Position numbers and translations under genes: made by a program. Of a DNA stretch of 43,408 bases, positions 7,724 through 16,949 are shown piece by piece (position 1 is the stretch's first letter; the number at the start of each line of letters is the position of its first letter). Source of the stretch: Prevotella sp. (GTDB lineage: Bacteria; Bacteroidota; Bacteroidia; Bacteroidales; Bacteroidaceae); the NCBI GenBank assembly GCA_017458005.1, contig JAFTGH010000038.1:1-43408 (forward strand), given 5' to 3'. The notes beneath the pieces are model-generated. The model was not told where the DNA came from. It did no database searches and saw nothing but the letters and a program-made list of their open reading frames with translations.

Positions 7724-9001
7724 CTAATTATTCAAGGTGAATTTCAAATCATAAATCTCTTTCAGCATCTCTATCTCATGGACCGACTGCTGGACCTTCG
7801 CCGCATTCTCTGAGTTAATCTCCCGCACGAGGTCGTTCACATCGATGATGCCATGCTGCATCTTCGACTCAGCCGCCTTACGGACAGCACTGCGCAACTG
7901 GATAATCTCCTCGTCATCCGCCATCAGCCTCTGGTAGCGGAGGATGTTCTCGTTCTGTTGAATTTGCTCTAAGTGGTTATTAAACAGGAACACCTCCCGA
8001 CTGTTCTCTGCCAACTGGCGTTGCAACTGGATCCTCGCCTTGTCGTTCTTGCGGGTATAAAGGGCTCCGATGTTCCATGTCAGTCGGGCTCCGATAATTC
8101 CATTCAACGACCAGTCGTGACGCATCATGTCCTCAAACATATTCAACCCTGGATAGCCATAATAGCCTTGGGCGAAGACCCCAAACTTAGGCATCAGGGC
8201 GGCATCCAAGGCTTTCTCCTGGGCATTGGCAAGGCGCAGTTTCGCTTCAATCGCTTTCAGTTCGGGACGCAGTCCTGCTTGTTGCTGTGTCACAGCAACA
8301 GACAGGACAGGTTTCTCCACCTGCTTCACCTCCATGCCACAGAAGACGGAGAGCATCCGCTGCAACGCCTGTCGTTGCGACTCCAACCCCGTTTTCTGCT
8401 GTATCACGTTCAACCGCTCCGCCTTCACACTGAGGTAGTCGCTCTCTGCTGCCGTTCCATTCTTATACATCGAACTCAGTTTCTTCTCGTTGGCACTATA
8501 GAGTTCCTGCAAGTCGTTGTTCAACTGAATCTGGTCTTCCAACAGCAGTAGTCCGAAATACATCTCATTGACCCGTTTACGCACCTGATACAGGCTGACC
8601 TCGTTCTGTGCCTCCTGTATCTTTCCCTGTTGGCGTGCTATCTCCTTCTGACTGCTGATAGCACCACCATCATAGATGGTCTGCTGCACATCGATGCCCA
8701 CACGGTACTGGTCTTTCCTCAACCCCTTCAAGTCGACACCCATTGTCTGCAACATCGTTCCCAACTGTTCCGGCCATGCGGCGACATCACTCTGATAGGT
8801 AGCCTGCGCCGATGCAGACACCTGCGGCAGCCACCCCTTGCTGATGTTCCTCACCGTCAGGTCGGTGGTCTTACCAATCAACTCATACTGTCGTATCAAC
8901 GGAAAGTTGCGCTCCGCAGCCTCCTGACACTCCATGAGACTCTGCGCATTCGCCATTACTGGCAGCATGAGCACCAAACTCAGCCATCGTATGTTCATCA
9001 T
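7724..9001 (-). CDS. TolC-family outer-membrane efflux protein
   Basis: The 425-residue protein has a signal peptide (MMNIRWLSLVLMLPVMANAQ) and the two-fold repeated helix-rich structure of outer-membrane factors. Regions such as VGIDVQQTIYDGGAISSQKEIARQ (the first ends of the barrel strand and alpha-barrel) and the C-terminal LNGIIGARLTWNIGALYTRK mark the paired strands. It is the first gene of the operon, so the outer-membrane exit duct, adaptor, ATPase and permeases are made together. The length is typical. No sign of damage. Confidence 0.88.
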   Translation of the reverse strand: MMNIRWLSLVLMLPVMANAQSLMECQEAAERNFPLIRQYELIGKTTDLTVRNISKGWLPQVSASAQATYQSDVAAWPEQLGTMLQTMGVDLKGLRKDQYRVGIDVQQTIYDGGAISSQKEIARQQGKIQEAQNEVSLYQVRKRVNEMYFGLLLLEDQIQLNNDLQELYSANEKKLSSMYKNGTAAESDYLSVKAERLNVIQQKTGLESQRQALQRMLSVFCGMEVKQVEKPVLSVAVTQQQAGLRPELKAIEAKLRLANAQEKALDAALMPKFGVFAQGYYGYPGLNMFEDMMRHDWSLNGIIGARLTWNIGALYTRKNDKARIQLQRQLAENSREVFLFNNHLEQIQQNENILRYQRLMADDEEIIQLRSAVRKAAESKMQHGIIDVNDLVREINSENAAKVQQSVHEIEMLKEIYDLKFTLNN

Positions 9002-9029
9002 TCGTTAGTCTTTAATAATATTGATATGG

Positions 9030-9037
9030 CAAAGGTA
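9030..9037 (-). promoter_or_regulatory. -7 box of the efflux operon promoter
   Basis: TACCTTTG on the minus strand lies 28 bases upstream of the TolC start codon. A clear TTTG at the -33 position was not found. The 167-bp gap is shared with the AraC gene reading the other way, so the regulator may act on both promoters. Confidence 0.55.
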
Positions 9038-9134
9038 CGGACTTTTCACTTATCCCCTATTATCCTTCCCTTGCTAAAAATGTTCTTTTTGTACGATTTG
9101 TGGATAAAAAGACAGATCCTATCGGATATTTTGT

Positions 9135-9142
9135 TATCTTTG
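9135..9142 (+). promoter_or_regulatory. -7 box of the araC-type gene promoter
   Basis: TATCTTTG on the plus strand lies 26 bases upstream of the ATG at 9169. No good -33 TTTG at the right spacing was seen, which fits a promoter that depends on a regulator. Confidence 0.55.
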
Positions 9143-9168
9143 CATCGCATTAACAGACGAAACCGCCT

Positions 9169-10068
9169 ATGAACAAGTCGCCCAAACTGATGGACTTCTC
9201 CAAGATGCAAGACATCTTCAGTCCTACTCCTGCAGAGATACGCGAACATCTTTATATAGACAATCATATCGCCATCATCCATGGTAGTCCTAAAGTGTTT
9301 AAGTTGATGATGCAGCAGAACCCTCCTTTCATCATCAACGACCATCGCTTAGGGATTATCGTAAGAGGAGAGATCAAGGCGATTATCAATCTGGTGGAGA
9401 AAAGGATAACTGCCGGTATGCTGCTGTTCATCGGTCCTGGTACTATCATCACGCCCTTGGAAATCTCACCCGACTTACAAATCTATGGCTTTGGCATCGC
9501 CAGCGACTTCCCACTCCCCTTCCCACCGGGACAGGTTCCACCAGCCTTCAATGGACAGGTACGTGACTTCCAACTGCCTGTGGAAGAGAATGATATCACG
9601 ATGGCTCGGCAAATCTTAGAGACCATCTGGCAACTCGTTCACCAAAAAGACTATAACGCTAAGACACTCGGCAGTCTTGTTGCCGCCCAGATGCAACATT
9701 ACAACGGGGTCTACCAACAGCATTTCGACAATATCCAGAACACACAATCACGAGAACAGACCATCTTCGACCGCTTTATCTACCTCATTAACCAACATGC
9801 CACCCAGGAGCATCAGATCCGCTTCTATGCCGATAAGATGTGTCTTACGGAGCGTTACCTCGGCACTGTCATCCGTCAGGCAAGTGGGACAACGGCAAAG
9901 GAATGGATTGACCGTTCACTCCTCAACCATATCAAGGCAGAACTCCGCCACACCGACAAGTCTGTCGCGCAGATAGCCGAGGAAATGAATTTCCCTAATC
10001 CTTCCTTCTTCTCCAAGTACTTCAAACGCCTCACGAATATGACTCCTGCGGAGTTCAGGGAGGGATAA
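9169..10068 (+). CDS. AraC-family transcriptional regulator
   Basis: The 299-residue protein has an N-terminal cupin-like sensing domain (about 20-170) and a C-terminal AraC double helix-turn-helix (about 200-297), seen as IRFYADKMCLTERYLGTVIRQ and then KSVAQIAEEMNFPNPSFFSKYFKR with the usual TPAEFR ending. It reads divergently from the TolC-led efflux operon across a 167-bp shared gap, the common arrangement for a regulator of its neighbour. The inducer is unknown. An alternative is that it controls only itself and distant genes. Confidence 0.88.
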   Translation: MNKSPKLMDFSKMQDIFSPTPAEIREHLYIDNHIAIIHGSPKVFKLMMQQNPPFIINDHRLGIIVRGEIKAIINLVEKRITAGMLLFIGPGTIITPLEISPDLQIYGFGIASDFPLPFPPGQVPPAFNGQVRDFQLPVEENDITMARQILETIWQLVHQKDYNAKTLGSLVAAQMQHYNGVYQQHFDNIQNTQSREQTIFDRFIYLINQHATQEHQIRFYADKMCLTERYLGTVIRQASGTTAKEWIDRSLLNHIKAELRHTDKSVAQIAEEMNFPNPSFFSKYFKRLTNMTPAEFREG

Positions 10069-10109
10069 AACTATAGATAAGGGGCTAAAACGAGAAAACT
10101 AACCGAAAA

Positions 10110-10141
10110 TTTGGTATTTCGGTCTATTTAGATTATCTTTG
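10110..10141 (+). promoter_or_regulatory. Bacteroidetes-type promoter for cysE
   Basis: TTTG at 10110-10113, 20 bases, then TATCTTTG at 10134-10141. This is a good -33/-7 pair, 21 bases ahead of the ATG at 10163. It also argues for that ATG over a frame extension that would begin inside the -7 box. Confidence 0.8.
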
Positions 10142-10162
10142 CAGCCAACTAAACTAAAAGTT

Positions 10163-11080
10163 ATGGAAAAGAATACGAATGAGATACTGCTGAAGAATGT
10201 TGCCTTGTTGTCAAAGCAGTCGCAACAGGAGGTGGATATGATGCCTGCTGTAGAGGCTCCACTGCCCTCAGTAGTACAGGTTGAGCAGATTGTATCGCTG
10301 GTGAAGAGCATTATCTTCCCTGACTATTTCAATAAAAGACAGTCGGACGAGTCGATTCGCTCGTACTATATCGGTGTACACATGGAGGAACTCTTTGGCT
10401 TGCTTGTCAAACAGATTGCCCACGGACTGCAGTTCTGTGAGGACTGTGAGGAGATTACCACTAAGGAGAAAGTTTACAAGGAGGCAGAGCGACTCGCAGT
10501 GGAGTTCGTCAATGAGTTGCCAGAGATCAAGCGTGTACTGTATACCGATGTACAGGCGATGTTCGAAAACGACCCCGCCGCCACCAACTATGGGGAGGTG
10601 ATTTTCTGCTATCCTGTGGTGAATACGATGATTCACTACCGTATTGCCCATAAACTGTTTGAGTTAGGAGTGCCCGTCATTCCCCGTATCATCACGGAGC
10701 AGGCGCATTCCGAGACAGGTATCGATATCCATCCGGGAGCCACCATCGGCGAGTATTTCGCCATCGACCACGGCACGGGTGTCGTGATTGGCGAGACCTG
10801 TATCATCGGCAACCACGTGACACTCTATCAGGGTGTGACATTAGGTGCCAAGAGTTTCAAGTATGATGAGAACGGTAATATGCTGAACGTGCCCCGTCAC
10901 CCGATTATCGAGGATAACGTCACGGTCTATTCCAACGCCTCTATCCTCGGACGTATCACCATCGGACACCATAGCGTCATCGGAGGTAACATCTGGGTGA
11001 CTAACGATGTCCCACCCTACTCCCGCATCCAACAGTCGAAGGCTGTCGATGCCTCGTTCAGTGGAGGATTGGGAATATAG
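10163..11080 (+). CDS. cysE: Serine O-acetyltransferase
   Basis: The 305-residue enzyme transfers acetyl from acetyl-CoA to L-serine, giving O-acetylserine for cysteine synthesis in the cytoplasm. The first ~150 residues are the helical SATase N domain. The rest is a left-handed beta helix of hexapeptide turns (IDIHPGATIGEYFAIDHGTG, VVIGETCIIGNHVTLYQGVT), with the catalytic Asp-His pair in AIDHGTG. The C terminus GGLGI is a plausible feedback tail. The length matches the longer Bacteroidetes form. It stands alone, with a promoter in front and a bidirectional terminator behind. Confidence 0.9.
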   Translation: MEKNTNEILLKNVALLSKQSQQEVDMMPAVEAPLPSVVQVEQIVSLVKSIIFPDYFNKRQSDESIRSYYIGVHMEELFGLLVKQIAHGLQFCEDCEEITTKEKVYKEAERLAVEFVNELPEIKRVLYTDVQAMFENDPAATNYGEVIFCYPVVNTMIHYRIAHKLFELGVPVIPRIITEQAHSETGIDIHPGATIGEYFAIDHGTGVVIGETCIIGNHVTLYQGVTLGAKSFKYDENGNMLNVPRHPIIEDNVTVYSNASILGRITIGHHSVIGGNIWVTNDVPPYSRIQQSKAVDASFSGGLGI

Positions 11081-11087
11081 ACACTAT

Positions 11088-11117
11088 AAAAAAGAGAGCC
11101 TTGACGCTCTCTTTTAT
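11088..11117. terminator. Bidirectional intrinsic terminator between convergent genes
   Basis: AAAAGAGAGC (11090-11099) and GCTCTCTTTT (11106-11115) form a perfect 10-bp stem with a 6-base loop, flanked by A and T runs. It sits between the stops of cysE and of the lipoprotein gene, so it can end both transcripts. Confidence 0.85.
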
Positions 11118-11120
11118 TCT

Positions 11121-11633
11121 TTATTTAAACTCTTCCTTGGAGACCCTAACGGCACCTTCCTCATCTGCTACCGATCGCAAGCCCGCTACTTTCACCAGGT
11201 CGAACGACGCTATCGAGGAGCCATCCCAGGCATCATCAAAGTAGCCACGGAAGTGGGTTGTCCTACCCATGTCGTATATCTCATAGTCTCTGATGATAAT
11301 CTCATAGCCATCATCATAATAGATATGTATACGACCATTGCTTACTCTCCATTCAAACTCGAACTCGGTATAACGTCTGGTATTGCGGTTGCGGTCTATC
11401 TGATAACCCGTACCACCTCTGGAGAAGTCACCATCCTGATAGAAACAGATCTCCGTATCGTAAACCTCCTCTACCAAGCCATAGCGGTCGTAGTAGTAGT
11501 CACCAACAATAACACCAGACCATACGCCATCCAGGTCGTAAGCCAATTGTGTGTCGCTGTCACAACTTGTAAATGTCGTCATCGCCAGTGCACTCATGAG
11601 TGCCATCATTGCGTAAGTATAAAACCTCTTCAT
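11121..11633 (-). CDS. Hypothetical lipoprotein
   Basis: The 170-residue product has a lipoprotein signal (MMALMSALAMTTFTSC, Cys at about residue 24). The mature part is rich in Tyr, Asp and aromatic residues (LDGVWSGVIVGDYYYDRYG) and looks all-beta, with two WxG-type strands that recall small lipocalin-like or DUF4847-like proteins of Bacteroidales. I did not recognise a family with certainty. The aspartate just after the lipidated Cys and its neighbours may favour surface export, but that is inference. It has its own promoter at 11660-11691. Confidence 0.7.
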   Translation of the reverse strand: MKRFYTYAMMALMSALAMTTFTSCDSDTQLAYDLDGVWSGVIVGDYYYDRYGLVEEVYDTEICFYQDGDFSRGGTGYQIDRNRNTRRYTEFEFEWRVSNGRIHIYYDDGYEIIIRDYEIYDMGRTTHFRGYFDDAWDGSSIASFDLVKVAGLRSVADEEGAVRVSKEEFK

Positions 11634-11659
11634 AATCTTTGTATTTTATGTTTCTAGTG

Positions 11660-11691
11660 CAAAGGTAAGGAATATTTCCCATACTGCCAAA
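11660..11691 (-). promoter_or_regulatory. Promoter of the lipoprotein gene
   Basis: On the minus strand TTTG (11691-11688), 20 bases, then TACCTTTG (11667-11660), an excellent match to the Bacteroidetes consensus, 27 bases ahead of the ATG at 11633. Confidence 0.8.
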
Positions 11692-11918
11692 GTGAAATAC
11701 CTATAATTAGATAGGGATTTTCCTATTTAGCAGGAAGAAAAAGATGTTATGCAACATAATTCATTCATTTTGTCAAGAAAAAATATGGCGGAATGAAAAA
11801 TAAGACGTACCTTTACCACACGAAAAACAACTACTATTAACATATAAAGCGTAAAAACTAATAAATAAGATACATAAAATTTCTTTTCCATTATTAATAC
11901 TATCATTAGGATTATAAA
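11692..11918. other. Gene-free A+T-rich spacer
   Basis: Between the lipoprotein promoter and the terminator at 11919 I see no convincing open frame, repeat or RNA gene. A GTACCTTTA on the plus strand near 11809 resembles a -7 box but lacks the final G and no gene follows it. Confidence 0.5.
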
Positions 11919-11954
11919 AGCGGCACGGTTGTGAAACCCTGCCGCTCATTTTTT
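11919..11954. terminator. Terminator of the AmpG-like/SpoIID-fusion unit
   Basis: AGCGGCA-C-GGTT (11919-11930), loop GTGA, AACC-C-TGCCGCT (11935-11946): an 11-bp stem with one C-C mismatch. On the minus strand it is followed by TTTTATAAT, on the plus strand by a run of six T. It lies 16 bases after the stop of the MFS gene. Confidence 0.8.
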
Positions 11955-11969
11955 ATGTTGACGAGGTGT

Positions 11970-13241
11970 TTACCCTTCCGTCTTCTTGCCAAACTCAGGG
12001 TCTATCCGTAGGAATGCCGTGACGATATAAGTCAACGAGCATGCCGCGATGACGATCAGGAAGAATGCCTGATAGCCTACCGCCTCCTGTAAGGCTCCCG
12101 CAAACATGCCAGGAATCATCATCGAGAGTGCCATAAAGGCGGTACACAACGCATAGTGACTAGTCTTATGGTCGCCCTGACTATAATATATAAGGTATAG
12201 CATATAGGCTGAGAAGCCAAAGCCATAGCCAAACTGCTCGATAAAGACACAGACATTGATGACCAACAGGTCGGAAGGCATCACATACGAGAGATAGACA
12301 TATACAAGATCGGGCAGTGTGATGGCAAGCACCATAGGCCATAGCCAACGCTTCAGACCGTCACGACTGGCGGCGATACCTCCCAAGATGCCACCAAGAG
12401 TCAGTCCTATCACGCCTACCGTCCCCTGCACCAGTCCATACTCTCCGTCAGAGAGTCCTAGTCCTCCATTATGAGGGGCGTCTACCAAGAAGAGTGCCGA
12501 TACCTTCGCTAACAATCCCTCTGGCATACGATAGAACAGCATAAAACAAAGTCCTGCCCATACCTGTGGCTTCTGGAAGAAGGTGACAACTGTCATCTTG
12601 AACTCATCCACGATCTCCCCCACTGTCTTCTTCGATTTCTCCCCATCCTCTGAAGGCTTTGGCAATGCCCAGTGATGGTAGAGCCATAGTGCTATAAATA
12701 GCCCAGCCATCAGATAGAACACCAGACTCCAGGAGTAGCGGATATTACGGGTGATAACCTGCAAGGCGCCTGCCAGTCCTACCAGCAGTCCAGAAGAGAA
12801 GATGGTGGCGATACGGTAAAAGGTGGAGCGGATGCCCACAAAATACGCCTGCTCATGCTGGTCGAGACCAAGCATATAGAAGCCGTCAGCGGCAATGTCA
12901 TGGGTGGCACTGCAAAACGCCATCAACCAAAAGAAGCAGAGGGAGCCTTGCAACCACCAAGGTCCTGGTATGGTGAAGGCGACACCACCCAAAGCCGCCG
13001 CTATCAGTATCTGCATGGTGATAATCCACCAACGCTTAGACCGCAACATATCCACGAAGGGACTCCACAGGGGTTTGATCACCCAAGGCAGATAAAGCCA
13101 CGAGGTATATAACGTGATGTCTGTGTTCGACAGCCCCAGTCGCTTATACATAATCAGCGAGATAGTCATCACGGCAACATAGGGTACGCCTTCCGCGAAA
13201 TAGAGTGTGGGCACCCAAGCCCACGGAGTTTTTTTAGTCAT
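11970..13241 (-). CDS. AmpG-like MFS permease (muropeptide importer type)
   Basis: The 423-residue protein has 12 hydrophobic segments and opens PWAWVPTLYFAEGVPYVAVM, followed by LYTSWLYLPWVIKPLWSPFVD, both hallmarks of the AmpG/PAT branch of the major facilitator superfamily. AmpG carries GlcNAc-anhydroMurNAc peptides into the cytoplasm during cell-wall recycling. The cytoplasmic loop after helix 6 (KPSEDGEKSKKTVGEIVDEF) is typical. The gene follows the GT2-GalT-like-SpoIID fusion by six bases, so the two are cotranscribed, and a SpoIID partner fits wall recycling. A sugar substrate cannot be excluded. Confidence 0.8.
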   Translation of the reverse strand: MTKKTPWAWVPTLYFAEGVPYVAVMTISLIMYKRLGLSNTDITLYTSWLYLPWVIKPLWSPFVDMLRSKRWWIITMQILIAAALGGVAFTIPGPWWLQGSLCFFWLMAFCSATHDIAADGFYMLGLDQHEQAYFVGIRSTFYRIATIFSSGLLVGLAGALQVITRNIRYSWSLVFYLMAGLFIALWLYHHWALPKPSEDGEKSKKTVGEIVDEFKMTVVTFFQKPQVWAGLCFMLFYRMPEGLLAKVSALFLVDAPHNGGLGLSDGEYGLVQGTVGVIGLTLGGILGGIAASRDGLKRWLWPMVLAITLPDLVYVYLSYVMPSDLLVINVCVFIEQFGYGFGFSAYMLYLIYYSQGDHKTSHYALCTAFMALSMMIPGMFAGALQEAVGYQAFFLIVIAACSLTYIVTAFLRIDPEFGKKTEG

Positions 13242-13247
13242 TTGTGT

Positions 13248-16200
13248 TTAGTATAACTTTTTGATTTCCGCACCACGATAGTAATGCAGCAATATCTCAT
13301 CGTATTTATAACCTTTCTGTCCCATGACGGCAGCACCAATCTGGCAGAGTCCGACACCATGTCCCCATCCCTTGCCATTCAGGCGGAAACCTTTTGCCGT
13401 TTTCTCCACATCGAAGGCAGAACTGTACAGATGGCTCTCACTGAGCGCACGCCGTATCTCCAGTTCCTTTCCAATGGTGAGTGTCTTCTTCGTACCTACT
13501 ATCTTCAGTTTCCAGATACGTCCGCTCTTACCACGCTCCACAGGGACAAGGTCGGTAATCATCCCAAAGTCGTCCTTCAGTTTCTCATTGACGAGTTTGG
13601 ACAATTCCTCGGTGGTATATTCCACTGTCCAGCGATAGAAATCGTTGGTCTCCAAATCGTAGTCGTTAAGCACTTGCGAGAGTACTTCCTTGTCGTTGGT
13701 GTTGCAGAAAGGATCCTCGATAGAGACCAGATAAGGTTTGGGCGTGTCTTCCCAACAATACTGGAACTCCTCCGTCACACCACCACAGCACTTCGAGAAG
13801 CGGGCATCACAGATCTCATCACCATAGCAGAGGATGCGTCCACGTGTTGCCCTCAATGCTTGCTCGACAGCCTTGCTGGTCTGCTTGGTGATTCCCTGAT
13901 AACGCTGGCAGTGGTCATCGGCACAGACATCAAAGATGGTATGGTCCTCACGGTCGTACCAACGAATGACCTCATCGTCTTTCTTGATGAAAGAGAAGAA
14001 GCCATCTTTCTTCTCACTGTTCTCCTCCCTCCGCTTCATCTGCGCCAACAGCCACGAGCGGCTAATGACGGCATGCGCCTTCAACAATTCCAACCCTGCC
14101 GTCGCTTTCATCTCACTGGAGATGACACTGGCAAGATACTGCTCAACGGGCAACTGGTTGATGGCGGTGATCTTATCCGCCTCCACCACCAAGCGCAGCG
14201 TACCGAGGAACACCTGTGTCTCCTTGCGCTCCCAATGGAAGTTCACACCGATAGTCACATCGTGCAGGGAGAAAGAGGCTGTAGGCATCTTTGGGGTGAA
14301 AGTCAACTCACGATACTGCATACCTCGCCAGAGGATGCCACCCTCCGAGAACTCCACCGCCTGCTCGCCCTCTATCAACTCACCCTTAGCCATATAAGGG
14401 GCATTCAAAGCAAATTCTATTTTCTGTCCACTCACAATACCCACTGTCACATCAGGTTCTTTAGAGGCGGCAGGAGTAGTCTGTGCATTTAGGGAATAGT
14501 GTCTCAGTTTCTCTATCACTTCCTTCATCTGTTCGGAGGTAAGTGACACTTCCTCATAGATATGAAGAGCCACCTCTGGGGTAATCTTGCGGAAGTCTTC
14601 CTCACGAGGAGTGATCAGAAGTCCTCCCATATCCACGGCACCAGGACTGATGATAAACTGCCCCTCGCCTTCTGCCGTATAACAGGCAGGACGATGCTGA
14701 CGACGCGGGAGTACCACACTCAGCAACGTATCGCCTTGTCGCCATGCGATAATATTCATCATAGGCTCTGTCTCGCCCTCCCGTTGGGGAAGACAAGCAT
14801 AAAGACGCTTGAAGAGTTGCTCGCTGACCTCCTGAGAGTGACTACGTATCAACAAGGCGGCAGCAGGATAGTCTGCAATATGCCATATACCATCCTCCTC
14901 GTCTTCTTTGACGACTTCCACCAAGTTACGACTCAGTCGCTGCCATGTCTTCTGCAAAGGCAGGATACCTGTGCTGACTGCTTGCAGATGGGCGTGGTCT
15001 GGAGCGGATGCGCCACACTTGGGACCATTATATAATATGGTGAGTTCGGGATTGTCAGCCAACAGGTTACCAATCTCCTTATACATGGGAAGTATCGCCT
15101 GAGGCTGGTGTCTCAGCGTAGGAAGTGTAAAATGTATTGGCAAGATAGGGAATGGGTTGACCAATAACTCATACTTGCCATCTATCACCCGATGAATCTG
15201 TTCTTTCGGACGGTTTTCGGCACATAGGAAACAAGGGCGCTCAGCCAAGGAACGGGCGTCAATCTTCGCACCTGTGGAACGGATGCGGGCAGGGTTCCAC
15301 TGTACCTCCAAGGCGATGGTGTCGCCCACCAGTTCACGGGTCTCAACCTGTTGTAAGTCACGATAACGCTGACGCACCTCATCCCATGTCTTCAACTGTC
15401 GATGGAAGAAGCGCTGCAACGGCGACTGGCTCATGATGGTCTTTGCCCCTTTGCTTACTTGTTGGCGTGCCACGATCTCCATCGTACGCAAACGGTCTTT
15501 ATAGAGATTGTTGGCATTAACCTTCTCCACCGATAGCGCCGCATCGGAGTTGCCACCCCAACGGCGACAGAGATATAGTTCTGTGTAGATGCGCCCAATG
15601 CGATAGCGACGGGAGAACAACAATCCCAAGGCATAGTCCTCGCCATAGGAGGTATTGGGAAACTGCACCTGACGGAGCAAGGGGGTGAAGAAGGCACGGG
15701 GCGCTCCCAAGCCATTGATACGCAAGGCGTTATTAGGTCCATTCTCTTCTGTCCACTCCTTATGGTCGATGAGTCCTGGGGGCAGCGTGTTCAGATCGAA
15801 ATCACACATCCTATAAGAGCCTACTATCATGGCTGCCTTTTGCTTATGGAAAGCATCCACGATTGTCTGTAATGTCTTGGGCGAAGAATAGAGGTCGTCG
15901 GAGTCCAACTGTACGGCAAAACGTCCGCAATACGGACTGTTGATCGCCTCGTTCCAGCAGCCGCCTATTCCTAAGTCACGGCGTTCTGGCACGATGACAT
16001 ATAGTTTGTCGCTATGGCATAGCGACAGACTGGACAGGATCTCACCAGTCTTATCTGTGGAGTGGTTATCCACCACGATGACATTATACTTAAAGTTTGC
16101 TTTCTGCGAGAGTGCGCTCTCCACAGCATCCTTGATGGTCTTCTCGCGATTGAACACAGGGATGATGACAGATGCCTCCTTCTCAAACTCCTGTTCCTCA

Positions 16201-16922
16201 AAATCCACCTCCAGATACTGACTCGTATCCACCAGAGCACCAATCTGGCGAAGATGCGCCGTACAAGCCTGCTCCATCTCTATCTGCACTTCCCTATTGG
16301 CTGGGTTCACATAGTCGAACTGCTTCACACCAGAGGCTCGCAGGTCAGTCTCCTCCTCAGTATAGAGATACTCATTCAAATGGAACAGCGTTCCTTCCCT
16401 GCTCAAGAACAAGCGAAGGTCATAGAAGCCAGCCCACTGGTAGTCACGCTCACGGTCTGTCGTAGCATATTTATGGATTAAGGAAGTACGTATCAATACC
16501 AGGCTTCCGAAATCAAAGTCGTCACGCAAAGAGCCTGCTTGATAGTCAATGACGGGATGCGCCTTGCGCTCCCCTTTCTCCATCTGCCAACGATCACTAT
16601 AAATCATAGCGGCTGCGGTATCCTCTGCCACCAGCATCATACGTTCCAAAGTGGTGGCCCCCAAGGAAACGGGTGTCGGTTTCGTCACCAACAAGGTATA
16701 GGGAGCAACAGCATGTTCCGCTATCTGCATCATAAAGTGGCTACTCTGCAACTGCTCCACCACCAACAGCGTACAATCCTGTGGAACTTCCTCATTTGCC
16801 AGTTCCTGACTAACCATCAGAAAGATATGGCGAACGACTGGACTCTTCCGCAACTGTGCGATAGTCTCTGCTAGCGAATCCACTGATTGGCAGGCAAGAA
16901 AGCAATCTATTTTTTGTCTCAT
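13248..16922 (-). CDS. Three-part fusion: GT2 glycosyltransferase, DUF4922 (GalT/HIT-like), SpoIID
   Basis: With the ATG at 16922 the protein has 1224 residues and no signal peptide, so it should be cytoplasmic. Residues about 250-460 are a GT-A family 2 transferase, starting SVIIPVFNRE and holding the nucleotide-sugar metal motif DSDD at about 340-343. Residues about 560-770 match DUF4922: a CFLC pair at 564/567 and HAHLQ (His643, His645, Gln647) mimic the zinc CxxC and the HxHxQ active site of galactose-1-phosphate uridylyltransferase and related HIT enzymes. Residues about 920-1200 are SpoIID/LytB, a peptidoglycan glycan-strand lyase, with SSEM (Glu937) and GKGWGHGVGLCQIGA at the C terminus. 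The first ~240 residues look like a second, degraded GT2-like fold. A start 20 codons upstream would lie in the promoter repeat and is rejected. Cotranscribed with the AmpG-like gene. Confidence 0.85.
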   Translation of the reverse strand: MRQKIDCFLACQSVDSLAETIAQLRKSPVVRHIFLMVSQELANEEVPQDCTLLVVEQLQSSHFMMQIAEHAVAPYTLLVTKPTPVSLGATTLERMMLVAEDTAAAMIYSDRWQMEKGERKAHPVIDYQAGSLRDDFDFGSLVLIRTSLIHKYATTDRERDYQWAGFYDLRLFLSREGTLFHLNEYLYTEEETDLRASGVKQFDYVNPANREVQIEMEQACTAHLRQIGALVDTSQYLEVDFEEQEFEKEASVIIPVFNREKTIKDAVESALSQKANFKYNVIVVDNHSTDKTGEILSSLSLCHSDKLYVIVPERRDLGIGGCWNEAINSPYCGRFAVQLDSDDLYSSPKTLQTIVDAFHKQKAAMIVGSYRMCDFDLNTLPPGLIDHKEWTEENGPNNALRINGLGAPRAFFTPLLRQVQFPNTSYGEDYALGLLFSRRYRIGRIYTELYLCRRWGGNSDAALSVEKVNANNLYKDRLRTMEIVARQQVSKGAKTIMSQSPLQRFFHRQLKTWDEVRQRYRDLQQVETRELVGDTIALEVQWNPARIRSTGAKIDARSLAERPCFLCAENRPKEQIHRVIDGKYELLVNPFPILPIHFTLPTLRHQPQAILPMYKEIGNLLADNPELTILYNGPKCGASAPDHAHLQAVSTGILPLQKTWQRLSRNLVEVVKEDEEDGIWHIADYPAAALLIRSHSQEVSEQLFKRLYACLPQREGETEPMMNIIAWRQGDTLLSVVLPRRQHRPACYTAEGEGQFIISPGAVDMGGLLITPREEDFRKITPEVALHIYEEVSLTSEQMKEVIEKLRHYSLNAQTTPAASKEPDVTVGIVSGQKIEFALNAPYMAKGELIEGEQAVEFSEGGILWRGMQYRELTFTPKMPTASFSLHDVTIGVNFHWERKETQVFLGTLRLVVEADKITAINQLPVEQYLASVISSEMKATAGLELLKAHAVISRSWLLAQMKRREENSEKKDGFFSFIKKDDEVIRWYDREDHTIFDVCADDHCQRYQGITKQTSKAVEQALRATRGRILCYGDEICDARFSKCCGGVTEEFQYCWEDTPKPYLVSIEDPFCNTNDKEVLSQVLNDYDLETNDFYRWTVEYTTEELSKLVNEKLKDDFGMITDLVPVERGKSGRIWKLKIVGTKKTLTIGKELEIRRALSESHLYSSAFDVEKTAKGFRLNGKGWGHGVGLCQIGAAVMGQKGYKYDEILLHYYRGAEIKKLY

Positions 16923-16949
16923 GATGTTTTCTTTCGTTAGATTTAGCCA

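Noticed and set aside
11970-13241. A galactose or oligosaccharide importer for the galactan locus
   Set aside because: The N-terminal motifs are those of AmpG-type permeases, and the gene is 27 kb from susC in an operon with a SpoIID fusion.
13284-14492. 402-codon plus-strand open frame
   Set aside because: It mirrors the SpoIID half of the fusion gene, whose motifs are clear, and shows no domain of its own.
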